Of a DNA stretch of 64,000 nucleotides, positions 1 to 13,800 are shown piece by piece. This DNA is from Saturnia japonica (lineage: Eukaryota > Arthropoda > Insecta > Lepidoptera > Saturniidae): the NCBI GenBank assembly GCA_033032175.1, contig CM065307.1:9548001-9612000 (forward strand). Reading direction: 5' to 3'. The position numbers and the translations under genes are program-made. The notes beneath the pieces were generated by a model, which worked only from the letters and a program-made list of their open reading frames with translations, ran no database searches and had not been told where the DNA came from. Each line of letters begins with the position of its first letter. Within the stretch, counting starts at the first letter, position 1.

Positions 1-2113
1 TTATTACTATTTATTTAATAGATTTACTTATTTCATTGAGGTATTATGTAGCGACGCCTCAACCAGATTGTCTGAAACACGCGTTCGAATGCATACACTC
101 GCAGTGAGAGCCCGTTTCGGGCATTTGTTGCGATGAAACGTTGATGGAGTGTTAAATACTTCAGTGTTAAATATGCCTTCATGTGAAACAAGCAAAACTC
201 AAGGAGTGGAATTTTATCGGTAAATTCAATGTATTAATGCGCACGTGCCCCGCAACCCGCACCCCGCGACCCGCGGTGTCATGTGGAGCACAATTTTCGT
301 TCGCAATAGCTGCTCTAGTACGTAGTACATAATACCTCAATGTAACGTGTAGGTTTATTTATTAATTAGTGATTTTGGGCGATAAGTGTGTTTTGGTATA
401 ATCTGTGTTAGTAGGTACTTACGTGAGTTATAGTAATCGTCTAACATATTGAACATTTGTCTGATAATTTCCAAATAGTTTGTTCGATACCTCGACAATA
501 AATATTTATGATCATAGTGTAGTTTTATAAATTAGAAGGTTGTATTATATTATGTTGCTTTGCTCAGAATGTATTAACTAAATTATAGTCATAATATTTT
601 AATATACCTACTCTTGCTTGTATATAAGTTTTTAAAAATAATAATTCGTCTTAGTAGACTTTCTCTTACCTACTCTTGTAAAATAATGACAATACTCATA
701 GAATTTGACGTAGAGATGTAGGCAGTTTGAAAATAAGTTGTAGATTTAGAATGAAAATTAATTTTGAAAACAGTTGTAAATAAAAATCGTACTTAGAAGA
801 TGAATCAAGGATTTTATTGAACAAGTTCACCTGTTCTTAATTTCACCTTTATTTTATCTACTTTGGTCATTTTATTAATAATATTTAATTTATTGAACTC
901 GAAGTTTTTTTTTTCTTAATGTAATGGTATTTTGAATACGAGATATGAATTATTAATCGCTAATCGCCAGAACAAAAAAAGCGTTGTTGATTTGAACAAA
1001 GGAATTTATTTACAATATTAATTGTGGTTTGTTGTTTAACATCGACATATTGATAAATCTGCATTCGCAATTTATATAACATCACGAGAATCCAAAACTT
1101 ACTTTGATTAAACTGAAACACTGTATTAATTTTTCACAAATCAAAAATTGCAATTATATATTTTGTTCAGAATAAAAATACTTTACAGATTCAAATTTAA
1201 CAATTACTCTAAAATAAAACATAAAAACATCTCAAGTGTACTAACTAACATTACACAGTGAGATAGTATTTATTTTGAAGAAAGGTGATCAAAGTAAAAA
1301 TATTAAAACTTGAAATAATATCAAAAAAGTCTGATGTTTACAACTCATGTAAAAAAATTCAGTAATTCAATAACTTATCAACTAAAGAAATCACATACTT
1401 TTTTCTTATATTGTTACAACCTGAATACATATATATATATATTTAGAATAAGAGAAAGACTGACGATATGCGAACGACATCGTAGTTATAAACTGCACAA
1501 GTACTTCCATAATGGCACATATCGAATATTGCAACAGCTTGTTGGGCGATTTTTCAATCGTCAGTTAACTTTACTTATAGAATAATTTTGACGCTTTGAT
1601 GGATAATGTATAGAAAACGTGTCAAAATTTAAAAAATTACTTCTCAAATAAAGTAATCTGACAATAGTAAAAATCGGTTCTTAGTTAAAAAAAACAATTT
1701 GGATCATACCAAAGCTTCAAATTGGTAAATTATCTATTCAATACAATGTTCACAATTACAACTGTACGAAGGTTTTAACGTTGACAAAAATATACAAATA
1801 TAAATACCTATTATATAGAATTTGTATTCGATACAAAATGTACCTTTATGGCGTGATAAACTGATAACATAGTTTATTAGATCTAATGGCATTGAAAAAT
1901 ATAAAAATAACTAAAAAAAACTACTTGCATTAATGAAAGAGGAAAATCAATGCATAGAAGTGTAAGTATGGTGAAGACTTAATAGAAAACATAATACCTA
2001 CCTAACACACACATTCGATCACTGGTTTGAATTCACTCCAACCCATCAAATTATACAACAAAATTGGAATTAATCGCAAACTATTACCCTAACGACTGCT
2101 ACTATTTAGTTCA
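1..2113. other. no gene recognised
   Basis: AT-rich sequence. Bases 50-330 are less AT-rich, with several CG pairs (GCACGTGCCCCGCAACCCG), and could belong to the start of a neighbouring gene or be a promoter, but no conserved coding or splice pattern is visible. The rest may include Uggt 3' untranslated sequence. Confidence 0.5.
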
Positions 2114-2145
2114 TCATAACTCCGTGTGATGATCTTCCACTTTGC
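2114..2145 (-). CDS. Uggt: possible terminal Uggt exon with HTEL tail
   Basis: After a pyrimidine-rich tract and acceptor TTCCAG, one frame reads AKVEDHHTEL then a stop. HTEL at the very end would be a KDEL-type ER-retrieval signal, which UGGT should have and exon 26 lacks. The exon needs phase 1, but exon 26 ends in phase 0 as written, so the join works only if there is an indel in the sequence or an unseen exon. A DD41D transposon would sit in the intron. The call rests on position and motif only. Confidence 0.45.
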
Positions 2146-2493
2146 CTGGAATAAAAAAACACATTACACAAAAATACCATTACTTGATAGTACTGCTACC
2201 GCTACTGCCTAAGAAGAAATCAAAAATCTATAATACGTATAACGTAATATTATTATCATAAAGAGGTAGGTATAGTTTGTGAATATGTTTGTAGGAGGTA
2301 AAATCTCCTGAACTACTGATCCCATTCTGAAAATTGTTTTACTAATAGGCACATTATCCCTAAATTCTATAGACTATTTTCACTAATATTACCTACATTT
2401 TCATACTGTACACAACAAAGTGCCGACATAAGAATATTAAACTTTAACCTACTGATACTTCTCAAACATTTATGAGGAAAGATTTGTAAAATA

Positions 2494-3796
2494 CAAGGTG
2501 TCCAGAAAGAGTATCGGGTATTTGTAAGGTCAATGAAACAAAAATTATTTGTATGCAATAAAAAAGTTTATTGTTTATTATTAGCATACGAATTGGAGAA
2601 TTATTTGGAAAAGATGATGTTATCCAAATGATGACCGTTACGTTGCTGGCACTCTTCTAAACGGAAACGAAGATTGGCGATAACACGTTGACACATAGCT
2701 ATCGATATTGCTGCCATTTATGACCTGATGTTTTGCTTTAACTGGGTTAGATTCGTCGGATTGTTTTGATAAACCTTACTTTTAAGGTATCTCCATGCAA
2801 AATAGTCAAGCGGGCTAAGGTCGGGGCTTCTGGGAGGCCAGTTGATGTTACCCCTTCGCGAAATGACTTTATTAGGGAATAATTCGTTAACAACTTCCAT
2901 TGAGTCATTTGAGGTATGGCAAGTGACCCCATCTTGCTGGAACCACGTTCTCGAGTTGAAACCTGCAAACTCCTGCAACTCTGGGACCAAAAAATTTCGC
3001 AACATATCGCAATAACGGTCACTATTCACATTAATTGCTCGGCCTCGTTGATCTTCATGAAAATAAGGACCAATTATACCTTTAGCAGACATAGCGGCCC
3101 AAACAACGACCTTTGGGCTATGCAGGGGTCGTTCATGCTTTCGTCTCGGATTCTCCACTGCCCAGTACCGACAATTCTGCTTATTAACATGACCATTCAG
3201 GTGAAATTTTGCTTCGTCACTGAACAGTATGTTGTTAAAGTTGTTAAATCGCTGCAGCATTTCGTTCGCAAAATTCAGTCGATTAGCATAGTCCGTATCC
3301 TTCAATTCTTGAACCAATTGAATTTTATAGGCTTTTAGATGTAAGTCTTTCTTTAAAATCGAATGTAAAGACGATTTTTTGATGTTCAACGCTTGGCTTC
3401 GCTTTCGGATGGATAAAGACGGATTTTGACGAACCGACGCCTCAACTTCTTCAATTGTTTCTTCATCGCGAACTGAACGAGGATGACCAGAGTTTTGAAT
3501 TTTAACTGTCGCACCTGTATTCTCGAACATCCTGATCCATTTCCTAATGCTATCGTCACTTGGCGCGTGGCGTGTACGATATTCCGTACGATAGAGACGT
3601 TGAGCAGTCACTATTGAATCACCATTACGATAATACGCTCGTACGCAAAATGCGCGATGCGTCCCCGAGTACTGTTCCATCGTGACTAAAACTCCACAAA
3701 ATGGCGGACGCCACGAACCCCTCCCCGCACCCTTTAGACGCCCCGTTTCGAATATGGCGCGAAAACAAATACCCGATACCCTTTCTGGACACCTTG
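2494..3796 (-). mobile_element. DD41D Tc1/mariner transposon, nearly intact
   Basis: The element is 1,303 bp and is bounded by TA dinucleotides. Its 32-bp terminal inverted repeats (2494-2525 and 3765-3796) differ at a single base and begin CAAGGTGTCCAGAAAG. It carries one transposase frame spanning nearly its whole length. The almost perfect ends suggest recent arrival. It lies downstream of Uggt exon 26, in an intron if the HTEL exon is real. Confidence 0.96.
2601..3680 (-). pseudogene. DD41D transposase with one in-frame stop
   Basis: The protein would be about 359 residues and cuts and pastes the element. An N-terminal helix-turn-helix region (VRAYYRNGDSIVTAQRLYR) is followed by the DDE core: Asp in LFSDEAKFHLNG, Asp in WFQQDGVTCH, and a third Asp in SPDLSPLDYFAW. 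I count 41 residues between the last two, the spacing of the DD41D (rosa/VS-like) group. A single TAA at 2718-2720 interrupts the frame, which then continues unchanged (MAAISIAMCQRVIANLRFRL) to a natural stop at 2601-2603. All catalytic Asp residues lie before the stop. Confidence 0.93.
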
Positions 3797-4655
3797 TACA
3801 TCACAAGAGTTAATTAATACTTATTTATTCGATATGAGAATAACAAAGATAATACAAATTTTCAGACAAGGATTAATTTATGAAAACTAATAATTTATTT
3901 ATAGTAAACTATAATATGATTAATTTTTTTATAGTAATTAGAAAATATAACTATAATTTCATTAAGGATTAATGATTAAAAATTTTATAATTACCGGTAT
4001 TACTTGAAATAATAGAGTCGTCGTGTGCCACCTCGATTTCCTGTAGGAAAGAATGGACACTATTTATTATGAAAAGTTATATAAATATTCTAAAAATTTA
4101 AACTACATATTATCTATATTTTAATCTTGGGCCATTGCATGCCTCACTGGTTGTATAATAAGTGATAGCATAAATCATTTAGTACACTAGCTATGTAAAT
4201 ACAAAACGTATGTTACATATCACATGAGCACAATTTCACTTCCACCAAAATATAACTTAAAATGTTAAAAAATTTAAATAAAAAAGTTACTAATTGATTA
4301 AGTTAATTTAGTATAGTAAACTTTTAAATACACCAATATAAAACAAATATGATTAAATTAACATTGGCAGTCCCGTTCTGTTTAATTGAGAGGGTAAGTT
4401 TATTGAAAAAACTCATTAAAAATTTATAAACCACTGAATGCTAGTGAACCGAGTCCATATCATAAGGGACACATAGCAGGCGGAAATAAACGCACCTACG
4501 ACGACATTAATCGTCACCATTAAAATAATCGTTTGCTATTTATCACCAGTGATAAACCAGCCTAAGAAAATCATTTCACTGCGATATAATCAAATTAAAG
4601 TAGATAACTAGCTATAATTTCCATATCTCCTGTGTATGAATAAACATAATACAGT

Positions 4656-4802
4656 TCATACTTGTTCATGGTCAGCGGCTTGGTAAAGTCCCCGGCGAAC
4701 GCGCGCTTGTAGCCCTTTGATCTCCTCGTCGTATTCCTTCCACTCCGGCACTATGCGCATCGCTGCCGATAGTTTAGCCTCTTTCGTCATTGGATTGTTA
4801 CA
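4656..4802 (-). CDS. Uggt: Uggt exon 26 (C-terminal end as written)
   Basis: Reads [37 protein letters not shown], then [11 protein letters not shown] and stop. UGGT normally ends in a KDEL-like tetrapeptide, which is absent here. The last codons overlap a possible donor CAA|GTATGA at 4662/4661, so translation may continue in another exon. One base shift in GCCGGGGAC would give a different, equally open tail. Confidence 0.82.
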   Translation of the reverse strand, partial: CNNPMTKEAKLSAAMRIVPEWKEYDEEIKGLQARVRRGLYQAADHEQV

Positions 4803-7800
4803 CTACAATTTATAACGAATGTTAACTAGACCTATAATTTCTTTGCTTTTGAACTGACGAAAGGCCATTCATTATCCTTATCGTTTTGACATAACTTCTT
4901 AACAATATCATGACACAGTTCACTAATGGGAAATTTCGAAAGACAATCTCGCTCTACCTTGATTAAAGGCTAGGGCCGGCGCGCGGCGCTGCCTAGGTGT
5001 GTCACTATGGTTGGTGTATAGTGGTCGCGATCCAACCGGACACAATTATCATGTCCTACCACCCAACTCACAGCTGTAAGAACAGCCAATTAATGACCAA
5101 CAATTATTGGTTTTTAATTGATTTGCAATGTTATTTCAGGTTACTTTCTTTCTTATTTTTCAGAACTTACTATATGTCTAAACGATATTTAATTTACATT
5201 TTTGAAATAATAAATAGGTAAGCAAATTGGAATGGTTTATGATATAGTGGAAAACTTACGAGATCAATAGTTTTAGCGTACGTCTTGGAGTCGTTATCGC
5301 ACCAAGTTTCACACCACAACCACTCCTGCGGCAACGATTTGATAGCCACTTGATGAATCATGTTATTCGGTAGATCTTGGTCTAAAACATTTATCGAACA
5401 TTTCCTTTGAATTTCATTGTTTTGTTATCATTTCTGTTAAATCAAACACGCGAGATATAAAGGTGTTTTAAGCATAATCAGATGTGTTGGTTTTAATTAA
5501 TAAACTTTTGTTATTTGGTCCTATATTATGTAAATTTACGTGACGTAGTTTGATTATTGTGCCAATTGTAAAAACTAGGTAGAAAGTAGCTACAAAAATT
5601 CCCTGGACAGTCTTAACAATGGAGCCGTCATCTTGTTAGAGCTTATGTTTGAAGATTACCAGAATAATTATAAAAATATTCTATTTACTTGACGTTGGCT
5701 GAACTGTGAATAGCAACATTTGTAAATAAAAATAAAGCCAACCTAAATTAGACAAGCTGTTCGGGTCCTGGCTGAGGGCCTGATATTGGCCGCGTAGCCT
5801 GTCTCCCGCCGCGATGCGTCGGAACCGTTTCAAATCAACTACGTAAAGCGCACTGATGTGGTAACTGCGGCCCTGCAAGTGGTTGCGCCAGTAACCCTGC
5901 TTCCAGAACCTGAAAACCACCCGATCATTATTTTATGTTTCAGGAATTCATAATGGTTACCTAGACCCCCGTTTTCCCAGAAAAATTAATTTTTTACTCT
6001 AAATATGTATTTATAATGTGCACATTCCCCCTATCACCATGTTTCTTTCATTTCATGGTTAATTGTTCCTTGCTTGTAACCATAAGCAGCCAAAACTGGC
6101 TCGAGCGTCACAAAACTTTATTCAAAACCACAAATACCACAATATGGATTCAAATTTTATAGAAGTACCCGAGGTGAAATGTAGAAAACGTTTTGTGTGT
6201 TTGTTGTGAACGTTGCGAGTACCTACCAAATCTTTATAAAAGATAAACTCATCCTCAACATTTCACTTCTATGTATACCATACCGCATATATGAGTTGAA
6301 GATAGTAGGAAAACAAATACAACAATGTATATTACTATATAATAGGTCGGGAAAAGTTTCTTCGCATTTTTATATGAAAACTCAAGACATTTTTTTTCAA
6401 AGTTTATTTACATTTATTTACAGTATATATGTGCCGTTTTGTTCGATGACTTTCTGCCATTTTGTAGGTAGAGACATGATCCCGTTGCTGTAGAAACTTT
6501 GGGACTTCTGATCAAAAAAACGCGACAAATAGTTTTGGCAGTCCTCTCTTGATGTTAACCTTACAGAACCTAAAGAATTCTGAAGAGACCGAAACAGGTG
6601 AAAATCTGAAGGTGCAAGGTCAGGACTATATGGTGGATGCACTAACACCTCCCAGCCAAACCAAAGATCACACCCTTCCTGTTGATCAATTCCGGCCGCT
6701 TTCTCTCAACTGCTTCCTTTAATCTCATCAGTTGTTGGCAGTAGAGATCCGAATCAATGGTTTGGCCGGGTGCTAAAAGCTCATAATGAACAATGCCCTT
6801 CCAGTCCCATCATACACACAGCATCACCTTATTTCGAGTTAACCCAGGTTTAGCCACAGTCTGTGAAGCCTGGCCGACCTTTTTCGCACGTTCTTGTCGT
6901 ACGTGATCCACTTTTCATCGCCAGTTATCAATCTCTTCAAAAACGGCTCAGTTTCATTACATCTCAATAATGAATCGCAAATGAGTTCACGGTTCGTTAG
7001 GTTTCTTTCAGTGAGCTCGTGTGGCACTCAAATATCGAGCTTTTTGGTATAACCAGCTTTCTTCAAATGGGTTAAAACTGTTTTGTGTTCAATTTCCAGT
7101 TCTTCAGCTACATCGTAACTACTGATATGCCGATCTTGCTCCACTTTTTCAAAAATGGCGTCCATTTTTTTCGTAACAAGGCGACCAGAACGAGATGCAT
7201 CTTTAATATAAAAATTTCCGGACTGAAAACTTTTAAACTAACTTTGTGCTACTCTTACTGACACTGCATTAGGTCCATAAACATTACAAATTTTTTTCGC
7301 TGCTTGAGTTGCGTATGTATCGAATTTCTTCATTATATCACTCATTTTTACAGAAAGGAAAACAAATGAAAAATAGCGGGAAACAACTATTTTTCTTTTT
7401 CTTTTTTTATATTTGACGTAACCTTTTTAATGTTACCAAAACCAGCCAGACAGTACAGCCAAAGAAATTTTATAACAAGTTTATACCTACGTTAGGCGAA
7501 AACACTTTTTCCCGACCCTATATTTTAAAAATAATGAATAAGTAATTTGCTTACCTGAACCCTTCCATTTCTTTTCTGCTGTCACAGAAAGGTGTGTATC
7601 CATATGGAGCGCCTCCCAAGTCTAAATCAACTAATTCTTTAAGGTCTGCTCGAACAATCTGTGAGAGTTACGATTTTTAGTTTGTGAATTATAAAGTTAT
7701 GTGACCCATAAATGTATATAAAAATCCTTGTTATTAATGTATACTTTGCAAGAAATGTTCTGGTAAAGTAATATAGAAACTATTGTCTACTCCCTGATAT

Positions 7801-10800
7801 ATGTTTTTAAATAAATCATTATTTTCATTTTATCTTTATTTAATTTTTGTTGCTCTCATTAATTCTATTTAAGTGTTGTCCAAAGATAATTTTATTTATA
7901 TTAATTTTAAAATATTAGGATTATTTTTATTCTAATTTTTTTTTTCAAATTATAATAATATTATGTCTTTTTCTGTTAGTTGTTACTATTTTAATTTAAT
8001 TTAAAATATGCTTTGTGTCGATTAATATATTTTATGTTTAAATATACGAAGCTATGGGAAATGCTGTATACTCCTATATTTTACATACGCATCAGGTATA
8101 ACTACTTATACATAATTATAATAATACTATAATGTGTAATGTTTTTGAAGTATCTATTAAAATAAAATATGACAATTTAGGATGTTAGCACCAAACTATA
8201 TGTGTACGTATATCGCTTTAAGCTATCTACTACATCAATAAACTTTACATATGCCCATGTATAACTAAAAACGTAAGATAATATTCAGACAAATAATCCA
8301 TCAATATGTATAAGTAAATCAAGTATACTTAATCAATAATACAAGTAATATTCAAATAAATAAATATAAATACAAACAGAATATAAAAGACAAAAACGAA
8401 ACCTAAATGTCTACGTAATGTGAATATAATAGCGTAGCCACCTTCTAAAACTGGTAGACCGGGACATATTGGGAAGAACAACATTTTTTGTGAACACTAT
8501 CCAAACACGTTAACTTCGCGTCAAAGCCAAAGCGATGTCAGCTCTAATTACACCCAACAAGAAAAAAACTATTTACAGGGATCATGTTCGACTTTTAAAT
8601 TTATTCTGTATTATGTTTGGAAGTACACGAAAACTGCATTCTATAATGCTAATTCACCTGGTCAGCGTCGACAAATATGATTTTCTTCACTTGTAACGGG
8701 AAAAGAACGTCAAGGAACAGTATCTTGTAGCCCCAGATAGTGCGCTGTCGGTCTCGCTGACGTTGTAACCACCGCGGCCACTGATACTGTACCAACTCGT
8801 ATTCGAACCCGTACTCTTGAGCCATGTAGGGGAGTATGTCCTAGTGCGATGAAAAGCTCAATTATTAAAGTGGAAACAAAAATCCTGACTGCATCAAAAA
8901 CACTTTACAATTCGGTTTTTTTTTCAATTTTTGCTTTTTATTTGATCCCCAGATCTCATACTAAAATATATAGCCTACGTCATTGTCTTACTCGCACAAT
9001 TACGACGTTAAGCGTTTAGGCTACAGAGCGTGTCAAAGAAATAGACTTACATACATACACTCGAAAAACATAACCATCCTTTTACGCACTCTGGTAAATA
9101 TAATAAAAATATACTGAAGACTATACAAACTCGGAATTGCTTGCAGTATATGTTATAAAACTGCTGTTGTAAATATTTGGAGCTATCGGTGTCTTTCGAT
9201 ACAATGTTTGAAGGTCAGTCCTCTTTCTATATTAATGTTATTACTAATTTGGAGATTTTGAAGTATTTAGTGAGTCATGTTTTAAATCCATCACCTTCCA
9301 GTATTAAAAAAAAGAAGGTAAATAATTAATACGACGTAAAAAAAAATTAAAACATTTATTAAATATTTTATACTGTTCAAATTATTATCATTTGCCCAGC
9401 ACAGATTTGAGAAAAAGATAGATGGACCCTTCAGAACAACAAATCTGAGTCCTACATTTAGCTGTGTGTCCTTGGCAACCAGGTAACAACAAGTGCGATC
9501 GTTTGAATAGTGTTGCCGTCATCAAAAATCTGCTTTTGTACTTGAAACGAAGGGCCCAAGGTCCTTTACATAACAATTTTCAGCTATACTTATATCTGCC
9601 ATCTTGATTTTTTCATTATCAATGTATTCATTATGTATTGACTATCTTTATGTTTTTTGTTTAACTTACCATACTTATCCCTCCTAACGGTTCCGATGTC
9701 GCATGTTTTCGAAATTATTGGCGGCCATCTAGGATTTTAGTGTCCGAGACACTAAATTGCCCAAGGTTGTCTACAATTTTTACTTTGGTACCATGACGCT
9801 ATCTCTTCCAGTGTTTGTTTTTCTTTCGTTGTCAAACAAACAAACTAGTAACAAATATTACCCTACTTTTTAATTTCATGGTAGGTTAAGTTGTAAATAA
9901 AATGATCTTTCAATGCTACCATACATATATTTTACTATAACATCCAGGAAAATATTTCATTGTTCGCTTTTTTAGTTTTGTAATCAGTAACAAAATAACA
10001 CGGAAAATAATATCAAAATATGCTTTATTACCTAAGAAACGATATTCTGTCTAGATTTTTTACTGTGCAATTACTAGACACAAGCCGGCATATCGTAAAA
10101 AACGGTAAAAGTAAGTCATTGCAAAATTCGTAACCGCCTCTTAATCTTTTTTTTTTCAGTACAAAAGTATATTTTTGTAATGAAATGAAATTTTAAAATA
10201 ATATTAAAACACATGGAGTCCTTGACATTGTATGACGTTGCCTTTCAAAATTGACACAATGTAATACTAATATGAGCCATTTTCCTGTTGTGACAGGCTC
10301 CATCTGCCTATTTCTCAAATTTGTGTTACCCAGTGACAAGGGACTTTATATTTGTTTGTTTAAGGTTATAGTCTAGGATTCCCCGAATTGGTACATTTTA
10401 AAAGACATATTCAAAGGTGTATTACGTTAAACCCTCGTAAAAAGTTTGCTTTTTAATTTTAAACGGATTAATGGAGATTTAAATGGACACGATGGGCGTG
10501 ATTTTACTAAGTACAATCGGAGACAATCGTTAACCTAGAGCACAGTAAAACAATTCTGACACAGGTTATTATAGTACCTTAAGTGAGGGGCTGAGGTAAT
10601 TCTTGAGGAACCAGAACTTAACAGGTGACTTGGTGTGTTTGAGAACAGACAGCATCATTATCCGTATGAATCGTTCGTACAGATGTCCCGAGGCGACGGA
10701 AAACACGTTTATCGTCTCATCTGAAGTCTCTTGTTCTTCACCACCGCCGAATGAACTGTTTACGTAAAAATAATAAAAAATTAGACAATTACAAACTTTT

Positions 10801-13800
10801 GTGAAATAAAAATAGCAGGACATACAAAAGTGTTACAAAATGCAAACACTTGTGTCCCACGGTTTCACACGTGTTTAATTTATTGAACCAACTCGCCACC
10901 GTGCGCCGCTTTGCCGCCAACACACCCGCGTGTAGCCTATCCTTGTTCTTACTTCCCGCACTTGCCTACAGGTTGCCAGATTGATCGGCTTCATGGTTAC
11001 TGCTCCGCTACTTAAGGTTTTAGCGTTAAGTTATATAGCCATTAATCTTCCTCAATAAATACGCTATATAGGGGGAAGTAATTTTTCGAATCTGACTTGT
11101 AATTCCAGAGATAAGCGAGTTCACATAAACAAACAATCAGTTGAGCATTACATTATTAGTATAGATAATGAACGCGACTTTTCTTCCCTGTATCTCATGA
11201 AATTAAATATAATTTTGTATTTATATGTTACCTTGCAATAGAATTCCATATTCCCCCAGAGGCCTTGTCATCATTCTCGACTAAAAGGTCGAGGTGCTGT
11301 TTATCAGGTTTCTTGTTGACTCTCAATTTGATGACGTGACTGCGGAATGAACTCATAAGTACTTGGATATCCTCACTGCCGGCGGGCGTGTCAGTGTTCT
11401 CATGTCTGAAATATTATTACATGTAATTTTTCTTAAATATATACAAAATATTATTATATAATAAAGTACTTCAATTTTGCTCATATAAATCTAGTAAAGA
11501 TTCCAAATAAAACGATACTGTGTTCATCATAAGAAACGCTTTATAACATAATATGTGTAATTTTTCTTTTAGAAATGTAGCTTAACTTATATCAGAAGTT
11601 GATTTTACGATTATCGATTCTTTTTTAATGTTAAATAGTATCAATAATATGATTATGCTTGTACATTATGTTATGCTATAATTGTAGCCAAAATGCATGT
11701 TTTTAGTTTATGTCGAAATTTGCACGACGTAACAATTTACGTACTATAGATACGCCAGCCTTTTTTATGATGAAGATTAAACCTGGTATGATGCATATTA
11801 GATTCTCTTTCACAACAAACAGAAAACAAAATGAAATTCAAAAATAAAACTTTACAAGCAATTAAATAGCAAATAAACAATTTCTATAGTAAAATGGAAA
11901 TTATGTACAACAATATATGTCAAGAAATTGCAGAACTTTTAAGAAAAAGGGTAAAAAGGGCAATATTGTTATTTCATTCTCTATAGGTTCTTAGTTTCTT
12001 TTCAACACTTTCATAACTGACCCGATAACTTCATAAATTTCTTCAGAGCGACCAGAACGGAGCCTCAGGACCCAGGCGCCCGGGTTTGCCTTTAGCTGGA
12101 AATAGCCAAGATTGGCCATAACTATTGTGTCCATCAACTCAGGATTGTCCCGTGTCCCAAGTATAAGTTGCAGGCCTCGTGGCGGCGTGCCCAGAGATGT
12201 GTCCCACGCGTGACCTTCCAGTAAAAGATATTCTAACTCGAATTCACTGAAAAAATCAATGTATGATAAAAACATAACATGTATTATGACGATGGAAATT
12301 TTTTGGTTGTAAATTCACATTTTATACATATATAAGCCAATCATTTATGATTTCAATAATATAGACAAATTTTAATGCTTAATTTATTAAATAATTAAAG
12401 AACAAAAATTATTAAGTTACAATGAAAATTACATTCATTGTTACATTTTATCGATGATTGGACTGTTTCCGTAGATACAGGTGGTAGTATTTTGAAACTT
12501 ATACGTGCCATATTAGGGCCTAAATTGAATAAAGTATATATGATTTTGAATGAGATTATTTTACCTATGAACAACTGTCTCAACGTCGGCCAACCGTATG
12601 TTGTCAAGATCGTACACGGACTTGACGCACTCGACAAGCCAGTTGGTGGGCGTACGCAATTCCATCGATAGCAGAGGCGCGTGTGGCAGCCGAGAGAAAC
12701 GAGCTATGGGCCCGCCACTCAGGGCACCATCGCTGTTAAACTGTAACTCTGGGTCCAACACGTAGCGGTAGAAACTGTTATAAAAAAGACATACATTTGA
12801 TTCTTTTCTTTTTTTCTTCTTCTCTTTATTAAATGACAACGTGTGTTCGAAACAGCGGTTTGGCAACACAAGTTTGACATTTAAAGTGTTAATTAATCTG
12901 TTGTTGTTGAATGTCAATGGCAGTTTGAATACCGCGTGCGGTCATTTCGATAAAGTTATTTTGTTTGTTAAATACGGGAAGTTTGGGTCGCGAAACAAAA
13001 CATCCCCATATTACGGTCATTTGAACTTGTAACACATTACACTTGTTTCACATTTAACATTAACATTTAAATTATTTTTTAGTCGTAGCCAGACGCTTGT
13101 AGCGAGGCAGTTGTCCCCAAGCAGGATGAGGGGTAATGCTAGGTCGGAGTACTCCCAAATCAAAAAGGAAATTATTTTGCGTGTTGCCCACGGCAAGCGG
13201 TTTAACGGAGAGTGGTTTATAGTTACTTCCAAGTAATGAATAACTCGTCTTACACACAACGCAAATATTCCCAGCAATATGTGAGATACGCTGTTCACAA
13301 GAACATATAAGTTTTGCTATTTTTAACGAACATTTCATAAACATTATCAATGGAGTTTCAAATATTTCTAGAGAAGGCAATTCTTCCGCTAAGGAAAGCG
13401 TTTAACAGTTATATTGCTGCTACTAAACCAAAATTCATTGTGTGCTTTGATTCGGTATCCAAATACACATTGGCATATAAGGCATATTTTGTAGCATGCA
13501 TTATTATTGGCTGTCTGGGCAAAATTCGAGGTAAACCCTTATATAAAGAATAATAATAATTATAATAACATTAAACACAAACAAATAAGCAAGTGTACTG
13601 TTTACTATACTGTTGTTTAAATAATTTACCGAATTGAGGCTAAAACTTTATACAGACAAGTGTAAAACAATATTGTGTAATTAATTTCTCTCCCATCTTG
13701 GGAAAAAGTCCTACCTTTTTAGCGGCATATCAGAGTTCTTGTCTTGCGGGTTGAGGAACAGTTGGATATGGCAGTTGACAACTCGTCGTAATACCAACAG

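Noticed and set aside
1334..1585. 83-aa plus-strand frame at left edge
   Set aside because: AT-rich, low-complexity translation without motif or splice context.
2916..3338. 140-aa plus-strand frame
   Set aside because: Antisense shadow of the DD41D transposase.
12438..12671. 77-aa plus-strand frame
   Set aside because: Antisense to Uggt exon 18.
13350..13553. 67-aa plus-strand frame with a hydrophobic stretch
   Set aside because: No family resemblance; it lies in the intron between Uggt exons 17 and 18.
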